A stretch of 64,000 nt of DNA from assembly GCA_964390565.1 (NCBI GenBank), contig CAYMII010000012.1, forward strand, positions 23,465-87,464. The letters run 5' to 3'. The DNA is from UBA8529 sp964390565 (GTDB lineage: Bacteria; Bacteroidota; Bacteroidia; Bacteroidales; Tenuifilaceae). This document shows positions 31,780 to 40,951 of this stretch, piece by piece (the stretch's first letter is position 1; every line of letters starts with the position of its first letter). The notes under the pieces were generated by a model. The model saw only the letters and a list, made by a program, of their open reading frames with translations. It did no database searches and was not told the DNA's origin. The translations under genes were made by a program, and so were the position numbers.

Positions 31780-33453
31780 CTATTCCATCAACTTCCTATA
31801 CTTAATTCTGTGTGGACCTTCATCTCCTATTCGCTTCTTGCGATTCTCCTCATAATCAGAGTATGAACCTTCAAAGAATACAATTTGTGAATTGCCTTCA
31901 AATGCTAAAATATGGGTTGCTACGCGGTCTAAGAACCAACGGTCGTGTGAGATGATTACTGCGCAACCAGCAAAATTCTCGATACCCTCTTCAAGCGCGC
32001 GAAGCGTATTTACGTCGATATCGTTGGTAGGCTCATCGAGAAGGATAACGTTACCCTCTTCTTTTAGCGCTAAAGCAAGGTGAAGCCTGTTACGCTCACC
32101 GCCCGAAAGAATGTTGCACTTTTTCTCTTGATCTGCGCCTGAGAAGTTAAAGCGAGCAACGTAGGCTCTTGCGTTAACCTGTTTCCCACCAAGCATAATA
32201 TTATCTGCTCCTCCTGATATTACTTCGAATACAGTTTTATCTGGCTCAATTGATTTATGCTGCTGGTCGACATATGCAAGTTTAACGGTTTCACCAACTT
32301 TGAATTCACCTTTGTCTGCCTTGTCAAGTTCCATGATTAATCTAAATAGAGTAGTCTTACCTGCTCCGTTAGGCCCAATAACACCAACAATTCCGTTAGG
32401 AGGTAGGTTGAAGTCTAGGTTATCGAATAGTAACTTATCTCCATACGCTTTTGAAACTCCTTTGGCTTCAATTACAATGTTTCCAAGGCGAGGGCCGTTG
32501 GGGATAAAAAGTTCAAGTTTATCTTCTTTCTGTTTAACATCTTCGTTCAATAATCTATCGTAAGCCGATAGCCTTGCTTTTCCTTTTGCTTGGCGTGCTT
32601 TAGGAGACATCCTAATCCACTCTAACTCGCGTTCAAGCGTTTTCTTACGCTTACTCTCTTGCTTCTCCTCTTGCGCCATGCGCTTGGTTTTCTGGTCGAG
32701 CCATGAAGAGTAGTTGCCTTTCCATGGAATACCCTCACCACGGTCGAGTTCAAGAATCCAGCCAGCAACGTTATCTAAGAAATAGCGGTCGTGGGTGATT
32801 GCAATAACTGTACCTTTATATTGTTGCAAGTGCATCTCTAACCATTGAACCGATTCAGCATCGAGGTGGTTGGTTGGCTCATCGAGTAGAAGGATTTCTG
32901 GTTCGCGAAGAAGCAAGCGGCACAAGGCAACACGCCTGCGCTCACCGCCAGATAGGACAGCAACCGAAGCTTCTGGCTCAGGGCAACGAAGCGCATCCAT
33001 TGCGCGTTCAAGTTTAGAGTCGAGGTTCCAGCCATCAACGTGGTCAATCTTTTCAGTAAGTTCTCCTTGGCGTTCGATGAGCTTGTTCATTTGCTCATCA
33101 TCCATTGGTTCGGCAAACTTTGCATTGATATCTTCGTACTCTCTTAATAAATCTACAACCTCTTGAACTCCCTCCTGAACAATTTCTTTTACAGTTTTAG
33201 TCTCATCGAGTTGAGGATCTTGTTCAAGGTAACCAACTCGGTAGCCAGGCGAGAAAACCACTTCGCCTTGGAACGATTTCTCGATACCAGCAATGATTTT
33301 AAGTAATGTTGACTTACCAGAACCGTTTAAACCGATAATCCCAATCTTTGCTCCATAAAAGAAAGAAAGGTAGATGTTGTTTAGTACTTTTTTGTGAGGT
33401 GGAAAGGTTTTGCTAACCCCAACCATCGAAAAAATAATCTTTTCGTCAGCCAT
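31780..33453 (-). CDS. ettA: ABC-F translation factor EttA
   Basis: 557 aa, two ABC ATPase domains and no membrane part. Domain 1 has the Walker A GLNGSGKST (about 42-50) and the signature LSGGERRRVALCRLL with LLLDEPTNHLDA. Domain 2 has GPNGAGKTT and ILSGGERNRLHLALAL with LLDEPTNDIDV. The arm insertion in domain 1 and the linker KKTLERELEWIRMSPKARQAKGKARLSAYDRLL fit EttA, which gates ribosomes by energy state. The length is standard. It is transcribed alone; the next gene upstream is a secreted unknown protein on the same strand, separated by a terminator. Confidence 0.95.
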   Translation of the reverse strand: MADEKIIFSMVGVSKTFPPHKKVLNNIYLSFFYGAKIGIIGLNGSGKSTLLKIIAGIEKSFQGEVVFSPGYRVGYLEQDPQLDETKTVKEIVQEGVQEVVDLLREYEDINAKFAEPMDDEQMNKLIERQGELTEKIDHVDGWNLDSKLERAMDALRCPEPEASVAVLSGGERRRVALCRLLLREPEILLLDEPTNHLDAESVQWLEMHLQQYKGTVIAITHDRYFLDNVAGWILELDRGEGIPWKGNYSSWLDQKTKRMAQEEKQESKRKKTLERELEWIRMSPKARQAKGKARLSAYDRLLNEDVKQKEDKLELFIPNGPRLGNIVIEAKGVSKAYGDKLLFDNLDFNLPPNGIVGVIGPNGAGKTTLFRLIMELDKADKGEFKVGETVKLAYVDQQHKSIEPDKTVFEVISGGADNIMLGGKQVNARAYVARFNFSGADQEKKCNILSGGERNRLHLALALKEEGNVILLDEPTNDIDVNTLRALEEGIENFAGCAVIISHDRWFLDRVATHILAFEGNSQIVFFEGSYSDYEENRKKRIGDEGPHRIKYRKLME

Positions 33454-33495
33454 AATATGTGTTTGTCTTCAAATTTGAGCTATGTAATAAAAAAA

Positions 33496-33523
33496 CCGCT
33501 GTCAGAAATTTTACTGACAGCGG
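33496..33523 (-). terminator. Terminator of the 33548-34393 gene
   Basis: Ten-bp perfect stem CCGCTGTCAG / CTGACAGCGG with an 8-base loop; the minus strand continues TTTTTTT. It lies about 25 bp past the stop at 33548. Confidence 0.95.
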
Positions 33524-33547
33524 CAAAGTTACAAATAGTTGCGATAA

Positions 33548-34393
33548 TTATTTTCGTCCTACCTTCTTAAAATCTGATCCAAGGAATCCGTCGCCATCAG
33601 ATTTAGCATCGTGAAAATCAAAATAGTACATTTGATCATCGCTTGCTCCAAGTAAAATTTTGTAGCAACGTGCCTGAAGTCTGGTTCCCGAAGGTCCAAC
33701 TTTGTGAAGGTAGATAACGTTAGGATTTTTTTCAGCAATTGCTTTTTCAATGTTATCGGCAGTAACAACCTTTAAGGTGTAAGCATAGTTTTTTCGTATC
33801 TTAGTTAATTCTCTTGTTTCTTTTTCAAGATCGTCTTCAATTACCCAAAGTTCCTTGTTTTTAACATCTTTGGTGTTTTTGTTGTAGTAATCAAAGATGT
33901 TTTTCTTGATTAATGCTGGGTTCAGATCGATTAGTTTAACATGCGCTTGCATGAAACGGATTAACCCCTCAATTTTATAAACATAAGAGTCTTCAGGTAC
34001 ATCTTTATAGCCTAAAGGGAGTGAACAAATATCAGGCATATCAGTGATTTTTTTAACTGCAGCACCCATGGAAAGGCTCATGAAATTGTAAACGGCAGGC
34101 ATTTTATCGCTATCAAACTTCATCTGAATAAGCACTAGAAATGATTTATCGATATCGTTACGAATTTTTTCAAACTCCTTGCTGGTGATAAATTTATAAG
34201 GAGTAATAGTCCATGATTTTTCAATTGCCTCTTGAATTTTGAAGTTGTAGGCAGCCGTTGGATTATCCTCTAAAACAACATAAGTTGTTGATTTAAGGAA
34301 TGCTTTAACATCTTCAATTCTTACCAAATTTCTTTCAGCATAGATTGATAGACTGAAGCAAATTAAAAGTGCTGAGATTATTACCTTTTTCAT
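33548..34393 (-). CDS. Secreted protein of unknown function
   Basis: 281 aa, not recognised. The signal peptide MKKVIISALLICFSLSIYAE is clear. The mature protein has an alpha/beta character: TTYVVLEDNPTAAYNFKIQEAIEKSWTITPYKFITSKEFEK, then SFLVLIQMKFD, and late IYLHKVGPSGTRLQARCYKILLGASDDQMYYFDFH. The repeated pattern of predicted strands and helices and the pair of polar loops suggest two similar domains. Its gene stands alone. It may be a Bacteroidota-specific periplasmic protein; no further claim is possible. Confidence 0.65.
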   Translation of the reverse strand: MKKVIISALLICFSLSIYAERNLVRIEDVKAFLKSTTYVVLEDNPTAAYNFKIQEAIEKSWTITPYKFITSKEFEKIRNDIDKSFLVLIQMKFDSDKMPAVYNFMSLSMGAAVKKITDMPDICSLPLGYKDVPEDSYVYKIEGLIRFMQAHVKLIDLNPALIKKNIFDYYNKNTKDVKNKELWVIEDDLEKETRELTKIRKNYAYTLKVVTADNIEKAIAEKNPNVIYLHKVGPSGTRLQARCYKILLGASDDQMYYFDFHDAKSDGDGFLGSDFKKVGRK

Positions 34394-34689
34394 TTTTATT
34401 ATGTTTTTATGTTAATCAATAATTAAACTCAAAAGTGTGAGAATGTTCTCTTTATAACGTTCTCAAAATGCATGCCTGATAAGTTATAAATAAGCAACTA
34501 ATTTATTCTTTTTTTGTTCATCAAAGCAAAATTTTAACAAGTTTCTATTTCATATTTTGTTCGCATACTATTTAAAGTGTTTATTTGTTTTTTTGTTTAT
34601 TTTTGCGAGGCTGCATTGTTTCTTGTGGTGGATGTTGTGCAGTTTGTTAATTATGAGATAGATATGCTTTAATTTTACTCCTATTGAAC

Positions 34690-36504
34690 ATGGATGTATT
34701 TGATAAAGAAGAGGTTAAAAAGGTGACCAACATAAAAGTTGGAGGCGATGGGATTGCTAAACTTCTCATGTTTCTTTTGAAGCTGAACAAGTTTAATAAA
34801 TTATACCGTTCAGTGTCAGACAAAAAAGGGGTGGAGTTTATCGATGCTGCTCTAGAAAACTTAGAGATTAAATACGAGATTAATCCAGAAGAATTAAAGC
34901 GTTTGCCCAAGAAAGGCCCGTTTATTACCGTTTCTAATCATCCGTATGGCGGAATTGATGGTATGTTAGCAATAAAACTGGTTGCCGAAAGTAGACCCGA
35001 TTATAAAACGCTTGGTAATTTTCTGATTCAAAAAATACCTCAACTCAATGAGTTTCTTATCCCAGTTGATCCATTTGAAGGAACAAAGGCTAATAATGTT
35101 GTTGGAATTAAGGCCGCTTTAAACCATTTAACCGAAGGTGGTTGTTTAGGAATTTTCCCTGCAGGTGAGGTTTCTACCTATCACGATGAAGAGGGTGCCG
35201 TTGATCGACAGTGGCAAAGTTCAATGATTAAATTCATTCGTAAAGCGGAGGTACCTGTTGTTCCAATCTATTTTAAAGGGACGAATAGCCGATTATTCCA
35301 TCTTTTAGGCCTTATTCATCCATTGCTTCGTACAGCAAAGCTCCCTTCGGAAATGCTGAATAAGAAGAATAAGGTAATCAAAATAAGAATTGGAATGCCC
35401 ATCTCTGTTGAAGAACAGAAGGAACACTCAGATATCGAACGGTTTGGTCGTTTCCTAAGATTGAAAACATATGCGCTTGGCTCAACCATAGACATAAAAA
35501 AATATTTTAACTATTCACTAAAACCTGCAGCTAAGGTTGAGGAAATTACACCTGCTATTCCACAAGAGACTATCGATTGTGAGGTGAATAAGTTAATGGA
35601 GAACTACTTGCTTTTCAAAAGCAAGAATTTTAGCGTGATTTGTGCTCCTTCGGTTGAGATGCCAAATGTCATGTCTGAAATAGGCCGTTTAAGGGAGATT
35701 ACATTTAGAGAGGTTGGTGAGGGCACTAACAGATCAATTGATATCGATGAGTACGACCTGTACTACTGGCAACTATTCATTTGGGATGAGGATGAGAAGA
35801 AAATTGTAGGTGCATATCGTGCTGGGAAAGGGACCGAAATTGTTGACAGGTATGGTATAAAAGGATTTTATATCAATAGCCTATTCAATATTGATAAAAA
35901 ATTTACCCCTTATTTAAAGGAGAGCATCGAACTTGGCCGTTCTTTCATCGTTAAGGATTACCAGCGTAAGCCGTTACCTCTTTTCTTACTTTGGAAGGGT
36001 ATTCTTTATTTCTTAATTAAGAATCCTGAGTATCGATACCTCATTGGTCCGGTTAGTATATCAAATCGATTCTCAAGCTATTCAAAGGAACTTATTATTT
36101 CCTTTATGGAGTCGAACTATTACGATCATGAGTTGGCGAAGAATATTAAGCCAAAGAACATGTTCCGTATTAAGTTGAGCAAGGAGAACTACGATTTAAT
36201 TTTTAATAATAGCAACGATTTGGGCCGACTCGATAATATCATTAAGGATATCGAACCCGAAGATTATAGGATGCCTGTACTTCTTAAGAAGTATGTGAAG
36301 TTGAATGGTAAAATAATTTGCTTCAACGTCGATCCAAAGTTTAACGATGCTCTTGATGGGTTACTAATACTTGACTTATTCCAAGTTCCAATCGATACTA
36401 TTACATCACTTTCAAAGGAGATTAACGATAAGTCGTTACTCGATAGGTTTAATATGTCCGACTATACTTTTGAAGAAGAGGGTTCGGACAAGAATCAAGA
36501 TTAG
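34690..36504 (+). CDS. Fused acyltransferase/GNAT lipid synthase (OlsF-like)
   Basis: 604 aa. Residues about 70-280 form a PlsC-type lysolipid acyltransferase: catalytic NHPYGGID (H-x4-D), FPAGE in GIFPAGEVSTYHD and VPVVPIYFKG. Residues about 300-600 form an N-acyltransferase-like domain (REITFREVGEGTNRSIDIDEYDLYYWQLFIWDEDEKKIVGAYR and FYINSLFNIDK, ELGRSFIVKDYQRKPLPLFLLWKGI) like OlsB. OlsF enzymes of this order make ornithine lipid; Bacteroidota relatives make glycine lipids. The amino acid cannot be decided here. I chose the ATG at 34690 over the TTG at 34684. The preceding 290 bp are AT-rich and hold a weak TATTTTTG box (34598-34605). Confidence 0.85.
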   Translation: MDVFDKEEVKKVTNIKVGGDGIAKLLMFLLKLNKFNKLYRSVSDKKGVEFIDAALENLEIKYEINPEELKRLPKKGPFITVSNHPYGGIDGMLAIKLVAESRPDYKTLGNFLIQKIPQLNEFLIPVDPFEGTKANNVVGIKAALNHLTEGGCLGIFPAGEVSTYHDEEGAVDRQWQSSMIKFIRKAEVPVVPIYFKGTNSRLFHLLGLIHPLLRTAKLPSEMLNKKNKVIKIRIGMPISVEEQKEHSDIERFGRFLRLKTYALGSTIDIKKYFNYSLKPAAKVEEITPAIPQETIDCEVNKLMENYLLFKSKNFSVICAPSVEMPNVMSEIGRLREITFREVGEGTNRSIDIDEYDLYYWQLFIWDEDEKKIVGAYRAGKGTEIVDRYGIKGFYINSLFNIDKKFTPYLKESIELGRSFIVKDYQRKPLPLFLLWKGILYFLIKNPEYRYLIGPVSISNRFSSYSKELIISFMESNYYDHELAKNIKPKNMFRIKLSKENYDLIFNNSNDLGRLDNIIKDIEPEDYRMPVLLKKYVKLNGKIICFNVDPKFNDALDGLLILDLFQVPIDTITSLSKEINDKSLLDRFNMSDYTFEEEGSDKNQD

Positions 36505-36529
36505 GAAGTGATTTAATTACTTTGATATA

Positions 36530-36566
36530 ATATGCTCTGAGTGTAAATCGCTCAGAGCATATTGCT
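36530..36566 (+). terminator. Terminator of the lipid synthase gene
   Basis: Twelve-bp perfect stem ATATGCTCTGAG / CTCAGAGCATAT with a 9-base loop, then TGCTTTT. It lies 26 bp after the stop. Confidence 0.9.
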
Positions 36567-36643
36567 TTTAAGCGGGTTAAACTTTTTTTATTATCGCTTG
36601 TCATAGGAAGAGTGTAACCGAAAACCCAATTGAATAATTTACC

Positions 36644-37885
36644 ATGAAGAAACTTTTACTTTTCTCAACACTGCTTTGTCTTGGCGTGTTAATCTCATGT
36701 AAAACAGGCAACAAGAAGTTAACCGATGCTGAATTGGCTGATCATGCTGCAAAACTTCATTCCGAAATGATTAGTATCGATACCCATAATGATACACCCA
36801 TGCGATTCCTGCGTTCAGGATTCGATTTTAGCGGAGTAAATAATAAGGCTCGGAACAGTTCAGTCGATCTTCTTAAAATGAAAAACGGTGGACTTGATGG
36901 CGCTTTTTTTGCTGCATTTATTGGGCAGGGAGAGTGTTCTCCCGAAAAATATGAGAAAGCAAACACGCATGTGCTCGATATATTGGATGCTATTCATAAG
37001 CAGGTTTCGAAACATGAAAAGATTGCTGGGATTGCAACATCTCCTGATGATATTTACCGATTAAAGAAGGAAGATAAAAGAGCTGTTTATATTGGTGTTG
37101 AGAATGGATATCCAATAGGGACCGACATTTCGCTTCTTAAAAAATATTATGATTTAGATGCGAGATATGTAACGCTTTGCCATACAAGCAATAACCAGAT
37201 TTGCACATCATCAACAAGTAAAGATACATTGAATAAATCGGGTCTTTCGGAGTTTGGCGTTGAGGTTGTTAATGAGATGAATCGTTTAGGGATGATCATT
37301 GATATCTCTCACGCATCAGATACTTCTTTTTATCAAACTTTAAGCCTGTCGAAAGTTCCTGTAATTGCTTCGCACAGCTGCGCAAGGGCAATTTGTAATA
37401 ACCCTCGTAATTTAAGCGATGACATGCTTGTGGCTCTAGCAAAAAATGGAGGTGTAATTCAAATGTGTATTCTTAGTGATTATGTCAAGGTTGTTGAGAA
37501 AAACCCTAAGCGCGATAGCGCAAGAACTGCGTTGAGAATAAAGTATAATAATTTTCAAAACCTTACTCCTGAACAGGATAGTTTAGCAACAATCGACTGG
37601 TACCAAATTGATGAAAAGTTTCCTCAGAAAAAGGCAACCGTTTCGGATGTTGTCGATCATATCGATCATATCGTAAAGGTTATTGGCATTGATTATGTGG
37701 GTATTGGGACTGATTTTGATGGCGGCGGCGGCGTTGATGGCTGCAAAGACGCTTCGCAGATGATGAATATTACAATCGAACTCCTTCGCCGTGGGTATTC
37801 CGATAGCGATATCAAAAAAATTTGGGGTGAGAATTTTATTCGGGTATTCCGACAAATTCAAGCGTATGCTCAAAATGTAAATTAA
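36644..37885 (+). CDS. Membrane dipeptidase (peptidase M19) lipoprotein
   Basis: 413 aa. Lipoprotein signal with Cys19 (GVLISC). The renal-dipeptidase fold shows the metal motif H-x-D in SIDTHNDTP (about 45-53), EN in YIGVENGYP, and the zinc-ligand histidines in IDISHASD and VIASHSCARAICNNPRNL. GIGTDFDGGGGVDGC provides the late Asp. It hydrolyses dipeptides at the cell surface or in the periplasm, probably for peptide use or wall recycling. It is a single-gene unit: terminators stand on both sides. Confidence 0.92.
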   Translation: MKKLLLFSTLLCLGVLISCKTGNKKLTDAELADHAAKLHSEMISIDTHNDTPMRFLRSGFDFSGVNNKARNSSVDLLKMKNGGLDGAFFAAFIGQGECSPEKYEKANTHVLDILDAIHKQVSKHEKIAGIATSPDDIYRLKKEDKRAVYIGVENGYPIGTDISLLKKYYDLDARYVTLCHTSNNQICTSSTSKDTLNKSGLSEFGVEVVNEMNRLGMIIDISHASDTSFYQTLSLSKVPVIASHSCARAICNNPRNLSDDMLVALAKNGGVIQMCILSDYVKVVEKNPKRDSARTALRIKYNNFQNLTPEQDSLATIDWYQIDEKFPQKKATVSDVVDHIDHIVKVIGIDYVGIGTDFDGGGGVDGCKDASQMMNITIELLRRGYSDSDIKKIWGENFIRVFRQIQAYAQNVN

Positions 37886-37907
37886 GACTTCTAGATAATT
37901 ATTAACG

Positions 37908-37944
37908 AACGGGGTAAATGGCTCAGGCTAGTTTACCCCGTTTT
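37908..37944 (+). terminator. Terminator of the M19 dipeptidase gene
   Basis: Stem AACGGGGTAAA / TTTACCCCGTT around a 14-base loop, then TTA. It lies 22 bp after the stop. Confidence 0.9.
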
Positions 37945-37993
37945 ACAATATATTAATTGTATCTTTGAGCCCTAATTATTTGAAAATATTGTA

Positions 37994-38584
37994 ATGGCCA
38001 TTCGAACAGCAAAGTTTATTTCGAGTTCACCCAAAACGGAGGGTTGTCCACGCACCGATCTTCCCGAAATAGCATTTATTGGGCGTTCGAATGTTGGGAA
38101 ATCGTCCCTGATTAATATGCTAACAGGGGTTAAAGCTCTTGCTAAAGTTTCTCAAACTCCCGGAAAAACCCAATTAATCAACCATTTTTTAATAAATGAA
38201 AGTTGGTATTTGGTCGACCTGCCTGGTTATGGCTACGCCAAGGTGTCAAAAACTTCGAGGCAATTCTTTTCTGAAATGATAGCGCAGTACATCAAAAAAC
38301 GGGAGAACCTTTACTGCCTTTTCGTTTTAATAGACTCAAGACATGAGCCATTGGCAAATGATCTTGCATTTGTTAATTGGCTGGGCGATAATGAGGTTCC
38401 ATTTGCTTTGATTTTTACAAAAACGGATAAGATTAACGCACCTACCCTCGAAAAGAATATCGAATTGTATAAACAAGAGATGCTAAAATCGTGGGAAGAG
38501 TTGCCAAAAATATTCAGCTCTTCAGCCGTTACACAATCAGGCCGAGAACAAATTGTAAATTACATCGAAGAGGTTTGTAAATAG
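37994..38584 (+). CDS. ysxC: Ribosome biogenesis GTP-binding protein YsxC/EngB
   Basis: 196 aa. The G1 loop GRSNVGKSS is at 30-38, G2 has T in SQTPGKTQLINHFL, G3 is DLPGYGYAKV, G4 TKTDK and G5 SSAVTQSG. It helps assemble the large ribosomal subunit. The length is normal for the family. It precedes prs in the same orientation, with 87 bp between the two. No operon structure can be fixed. Confidence 0.95.
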   Translation: MAIRTAKFISSSPKTEGCPRTDLPEIAFIGRSNVGKSSLINMLTGVKALAKVSQTPGKTQLINHFLINESWYLVDLPGYGYAKVSKTSRQFFSEMIAQYIKKRENLYCLFVLIDSRHEPLANDLAFVNWLGDNEVPFALIFTKTDKINAPTLEKNIELYKQEMLKSWEELPKIFSSSAVTQSGREQIVNYIEEVCK

Positions 38585-38671
38585 ATTTAAAGTTATTCTT
38601 TATAACAATAGAGAAAAAACCGCTGTTTTTTTATAATTTTGCGGCAATAAAATCTAGGTAAAAATAATCCT

Positions 38672-39616
38672 ATGCATAACAACCACGCAGTAAAATTTTT
38701 TACGGGACGAAATACCCGTTACCTATCTGAGCAAATCGCAAAGAGTTTTGGTACTGAGATTGGAAAATCCTCAGTAACCGTTTTTAGCGATGGTGAATTT
38801 GTTACCTCTTATGATGAATCGGTTCGTGGTTCAACAGTTTTTATCATACAATCAACATGTCAACCTACCGATAATCTATTCGAACTTTTATTGATGATTG
38901 ATGCTGCGCATAGGGCATCGGCCTATAAGGTGGTTGCTGTTATGCCTTACTTCGGTTGGGCTCGCCAGGATAGAAAAGATAAGCCTAGAGTAGCTATCGG
39001 TGCGAAAATGGTTGCTAATCTCTTGCATGCTGCAGGAGTTGATAGGGTTATGACAATGGATTTACATGCCGATCAAATCCAAGGATTCTTCGATGTTCCC
39101 GTTGATCACCTTTATGCCTCTTCTATTTTTGTTCCATATATCAAAAGTCTAAATCTTTCAAACATTGCCATTGCTGCACCAGATATGGGTGGAGCAAAAA
39201 GGGCTAACGCCTACTCTCGCTTCCTAGACGCTTCGCTTATCATCTGTCATAAAAATCGCGAAAAGGCTAACCAAATTAGCGAAATGACTGCGATTGGTGA
39301 TGTTGAGGGTAAGAACGTTATTGTTATGGATGATATGATTGATACTGCTGGTACACTCACTAAAGCGGCCGATATGATGATGGCAAAGGGTGCATTAAGC
39401 GTTAGGGCTTGTGCAACACACGCAGTGCTTTCGGGGCCAGCTTACGAACGAATTCTCGATTCAAAGCTTGTTGAATTGGTTGTTACCGATACAATACCTC
39501 TCCGTAATGACAAGGATACAAGTAAAATTAAAGTATTATCAGTTGCCGATTTATTTGCAGATGTTATTAATAAGGTATACAACTACCAATCTATAAGTAA
39601 TAACTTTATTATTTAG
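38672..39616 (+). CDS. prs: Ribose-phosphate pyrophosphokinase
   Basis: 314 aa, cytosolic. It makes PRPP from ribose 5-phosphate and ATP for nucleotide, His and Trp synthesis. VFSDGEFVTSYDESVRGSTVFIIQS (about 34-58), PYFGWARQDRKDKPR (ATP loop), DLHADQIQGFF and the PRPP loop VIVMDDMIDTAGTL are intact. DMGGAKRANAYSRFL carries the conserved KRAN. The ATG at 38672 gives the usual length. A -7-like TAATTTTG ends at 38641. The rplY promoter starts right after its stop. Confidence 0.96.
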   Translation: MHNNHAVKFFTGRNTRYLSEQIAKSFGTEIGKSSVTVFSDGEFVTSYDESVRGSTVFIIQSTCQPTDNLFELLLMIDAAHRASAYKVVAVMPYFGWARQDRKDKPRVAIGAKMVANLLHAAGVDRVMTMDLHADQIQGFFDVPVDHLYASSIFVPYIKSLNLSNIAIAAPDMGGAKRANAYSRFLDASLIICHKNREKANQISEMTAIGDVEGKNVIVMDDMIDTAGTLTKAADMMMAKGALSVRACATHAVLSGPAYERILDSKLVELVVTDTIPLRNDKDTSKIKVLSVADLFADVINKVYNYQSISNNFII

Positions 39617-39623
39617 ATATCGA

Positions 39624-39655
39624 TTTGATTATTTGAGATTTGGTTGCTATCTTTG
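39624..39655 (+). promoter_or_regulatory. Promoter of rplY
   Basis: TTTG (39624-39627), a 20-bp spacer and TATCTTTG (39648-39655). The -7 box fits TAnnTTTG exactly. It begins 8 bp after the prs stop, so rplY has its own start. Confidence 0.7.
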
Positions 39656-39670
39656 CAACCCAATTTTAAA

Positions 39671-39732
39671 TCCCCCTCAGAATAATGGCGCGATGGGGGG
39701 CTGACTATAAAAATGAGGGGCAGCCCTGAGTA
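39671..39732 (+). promoter_or_regulatory. Structured 5' leader of rplY
   Basis: Between promoter and ATG lie two pairing possibilities. CCCCTCA (39672-39678) can pair with TGAGGGG (39714-39720). GGGCTG (around 39697-39702) can pair with CAGCCC (around 39721-39726). The two stems would be mutually close and may compete. Ribosomal-protein leaders often bind their own product; whether this one does is unknown. Confidence 0.4.
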
Positions 39733-39763
39733 ACGCTAATTATTAACTTTTATATTCATTTAA

Positions 39764-40348
39764 ATGAAAACTATTGAAATTAACGGTTCGTTAAGAACTG
39801 GAACAGGTAAAAAAGCTGCAAAACAAATCCGTAAAGGCGAACAAGTACCTGCAGTTATTTATGGTGGTGATGTTAATATGTCAATCGTAGTAACAGCAAC
39901 CGATCTTAAACCTATCGTTTACACTCCTAGCGTAAACATCGTTAACATTAAGATTGATGGTAAAGTTTACGAAACAATAGTAAAGGATATCCAATTCCAC
40001 CCAGTTTCTGACGAAATTCTTCACATGGACTTTCTTCATATTTTTGATGATAAGAAAGTAACTGTTGCTCTACCTGTTATGCTTACAGGTCTTTCAGAGG
40101 CTGCTAAACAAGGGGGTAAAATTATTCTTGTAACTCGTAAACTTCGTGCTTGTGGTTTCCCACAAGAATTGCCTGAGACATTAGATGTTGATATTACTGA
40201 CCTAGGTTTAGGTAAATCAGTTATGGTTGGCGATTTAAAATTTGATAAGGTTCAACTTGTTGATATTAAATCAACTGTTGTTGCTTCAGCTCAGTTAACA
40301 AGAGCAGCAAAAGGAGCAGCTGCTGAGGAAGCTGCAAAAGCTAAATAA
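39764..40348 (+). CDS. rplY: 50S ribosomal protein L25/general stress protein Ctc
   Basis: 194 aa, the long Ctc form with the L25 domain followed by a beta-barrel domain. The start INGSLRTGTGKKAAKQIRKGEQVPAVIYGG is the 5S-rRNA-binding core. The C-terminal domain is about 95-180 (KKVTVALPVMLTGLSEAAKQGGKI) and is followed by an Ala/Lys-rich tail (AAKGAAAEEAAKAK). It binds 5S rRNA in the large subunit. It leads the cluster rplY-pth-S4, in which gaps are 18 bp and then an overlap. A structured leader lies upstream. Confidence 0.95.
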   Translation: MKTIEINGSLRTGTGKKAAKQIRKGEQVPAVIYGGDVNMSIVVTATDLKPIVYTPSVNIVNIKIDGKVYETIVKDIQFHPVSDEILHMDFLHIFDDKKVTVALPVMLTGLSEAAKQGGKIILVTRKLRACGFPQELPETLDVDITDLGLGKSVMVGDLKFDKVQLVDIKSTVVASAQLTRAAKGAAAEEAAKAK

Positions 40349-40366
40349 TAACCAATCAATTAGGGC

Positions 40367-40951
40367 TTGAAATACTTAATTGCAGGGTTGGGGAATATCG
40401 GTTCCGAATATTCTAACACCCGCCACAATATTGGATTCATGGTATTGGACGCTTTAGCTAAGGCGTCCAATATTAGTTTTAATGATGCCCGTTACGGTTC
40501 AGTTGCCGAGGTTAAACATAAAGGACGGACCTTTATCCTTCTTAAACCTTCAACCTATATGAACCTTAGCGGCAAAGCTATTAGCTATTGGTTACAGAAA
40601 GAGAAGATCCCTTTGGAAAACCTTCTTGTTATTGTTGATGATATTGCACTACCGCTTTGCACATTAAGATTAAGAGCGGCTGGTAGCGATGGCGGGCATA
40701 ATGGACTTAAAAGTATCGACGAAGTACTTGGTACAAAGGATTATGCTCGACTCCGCTTTGGTATTGGAGGTGATTTCCCAAAAGGTTATCAGGTTGATTA
40801 CGTTTTAGGTGAATGGACAAGCGAGGAATCTAAACAGCTTCCAGAATCGATGAAACTAGCATTTGATATCATATTCAGCTTTGGAACTATTGGGATAGAA
40901 CGTACAATGAATTTCTTTAATAAACGAAAGAAAAGCGATGGGGGACAATAG
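40367..40951 (+). CDS. pth: Peptidyl-tRNA hydrolase
   Basis: 194 aa. It frees peptides from stalled peptidyl-tRNA. The catalytic residues are Asn10 (GLGNIG), His20 (NTRHNIGF) and the Asp in IVDDIALP; STYMNLSGKA and GSDGGHNGLKSIDE are the other family blocks. The start codon is TTG at 40367, which encodes MKYLIAGLGNIG, the standard family start, so the rare start is well supported. It lies 18 bp behind rplY and its stop overlaps the next ATG by 14 bp. Confidence 0.95.
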   Translation: MKYLIAGLGNIGSEYSNTRHNIGFMVLDALAKASNISFNDARYGSVAEVKHKGRTFILLKPSTYMNLSGKAISYWLQKEKIPLENLLVIVDDIALPLCTLRLRAAGSDGGHNGLKSIDEVLGTKDYARLRFGIGGDFPKGYQVDYVLGEWTSEESKQLPESMKLAFDIIFSFGTIGIERTMNFFNKRKKSDGGQ

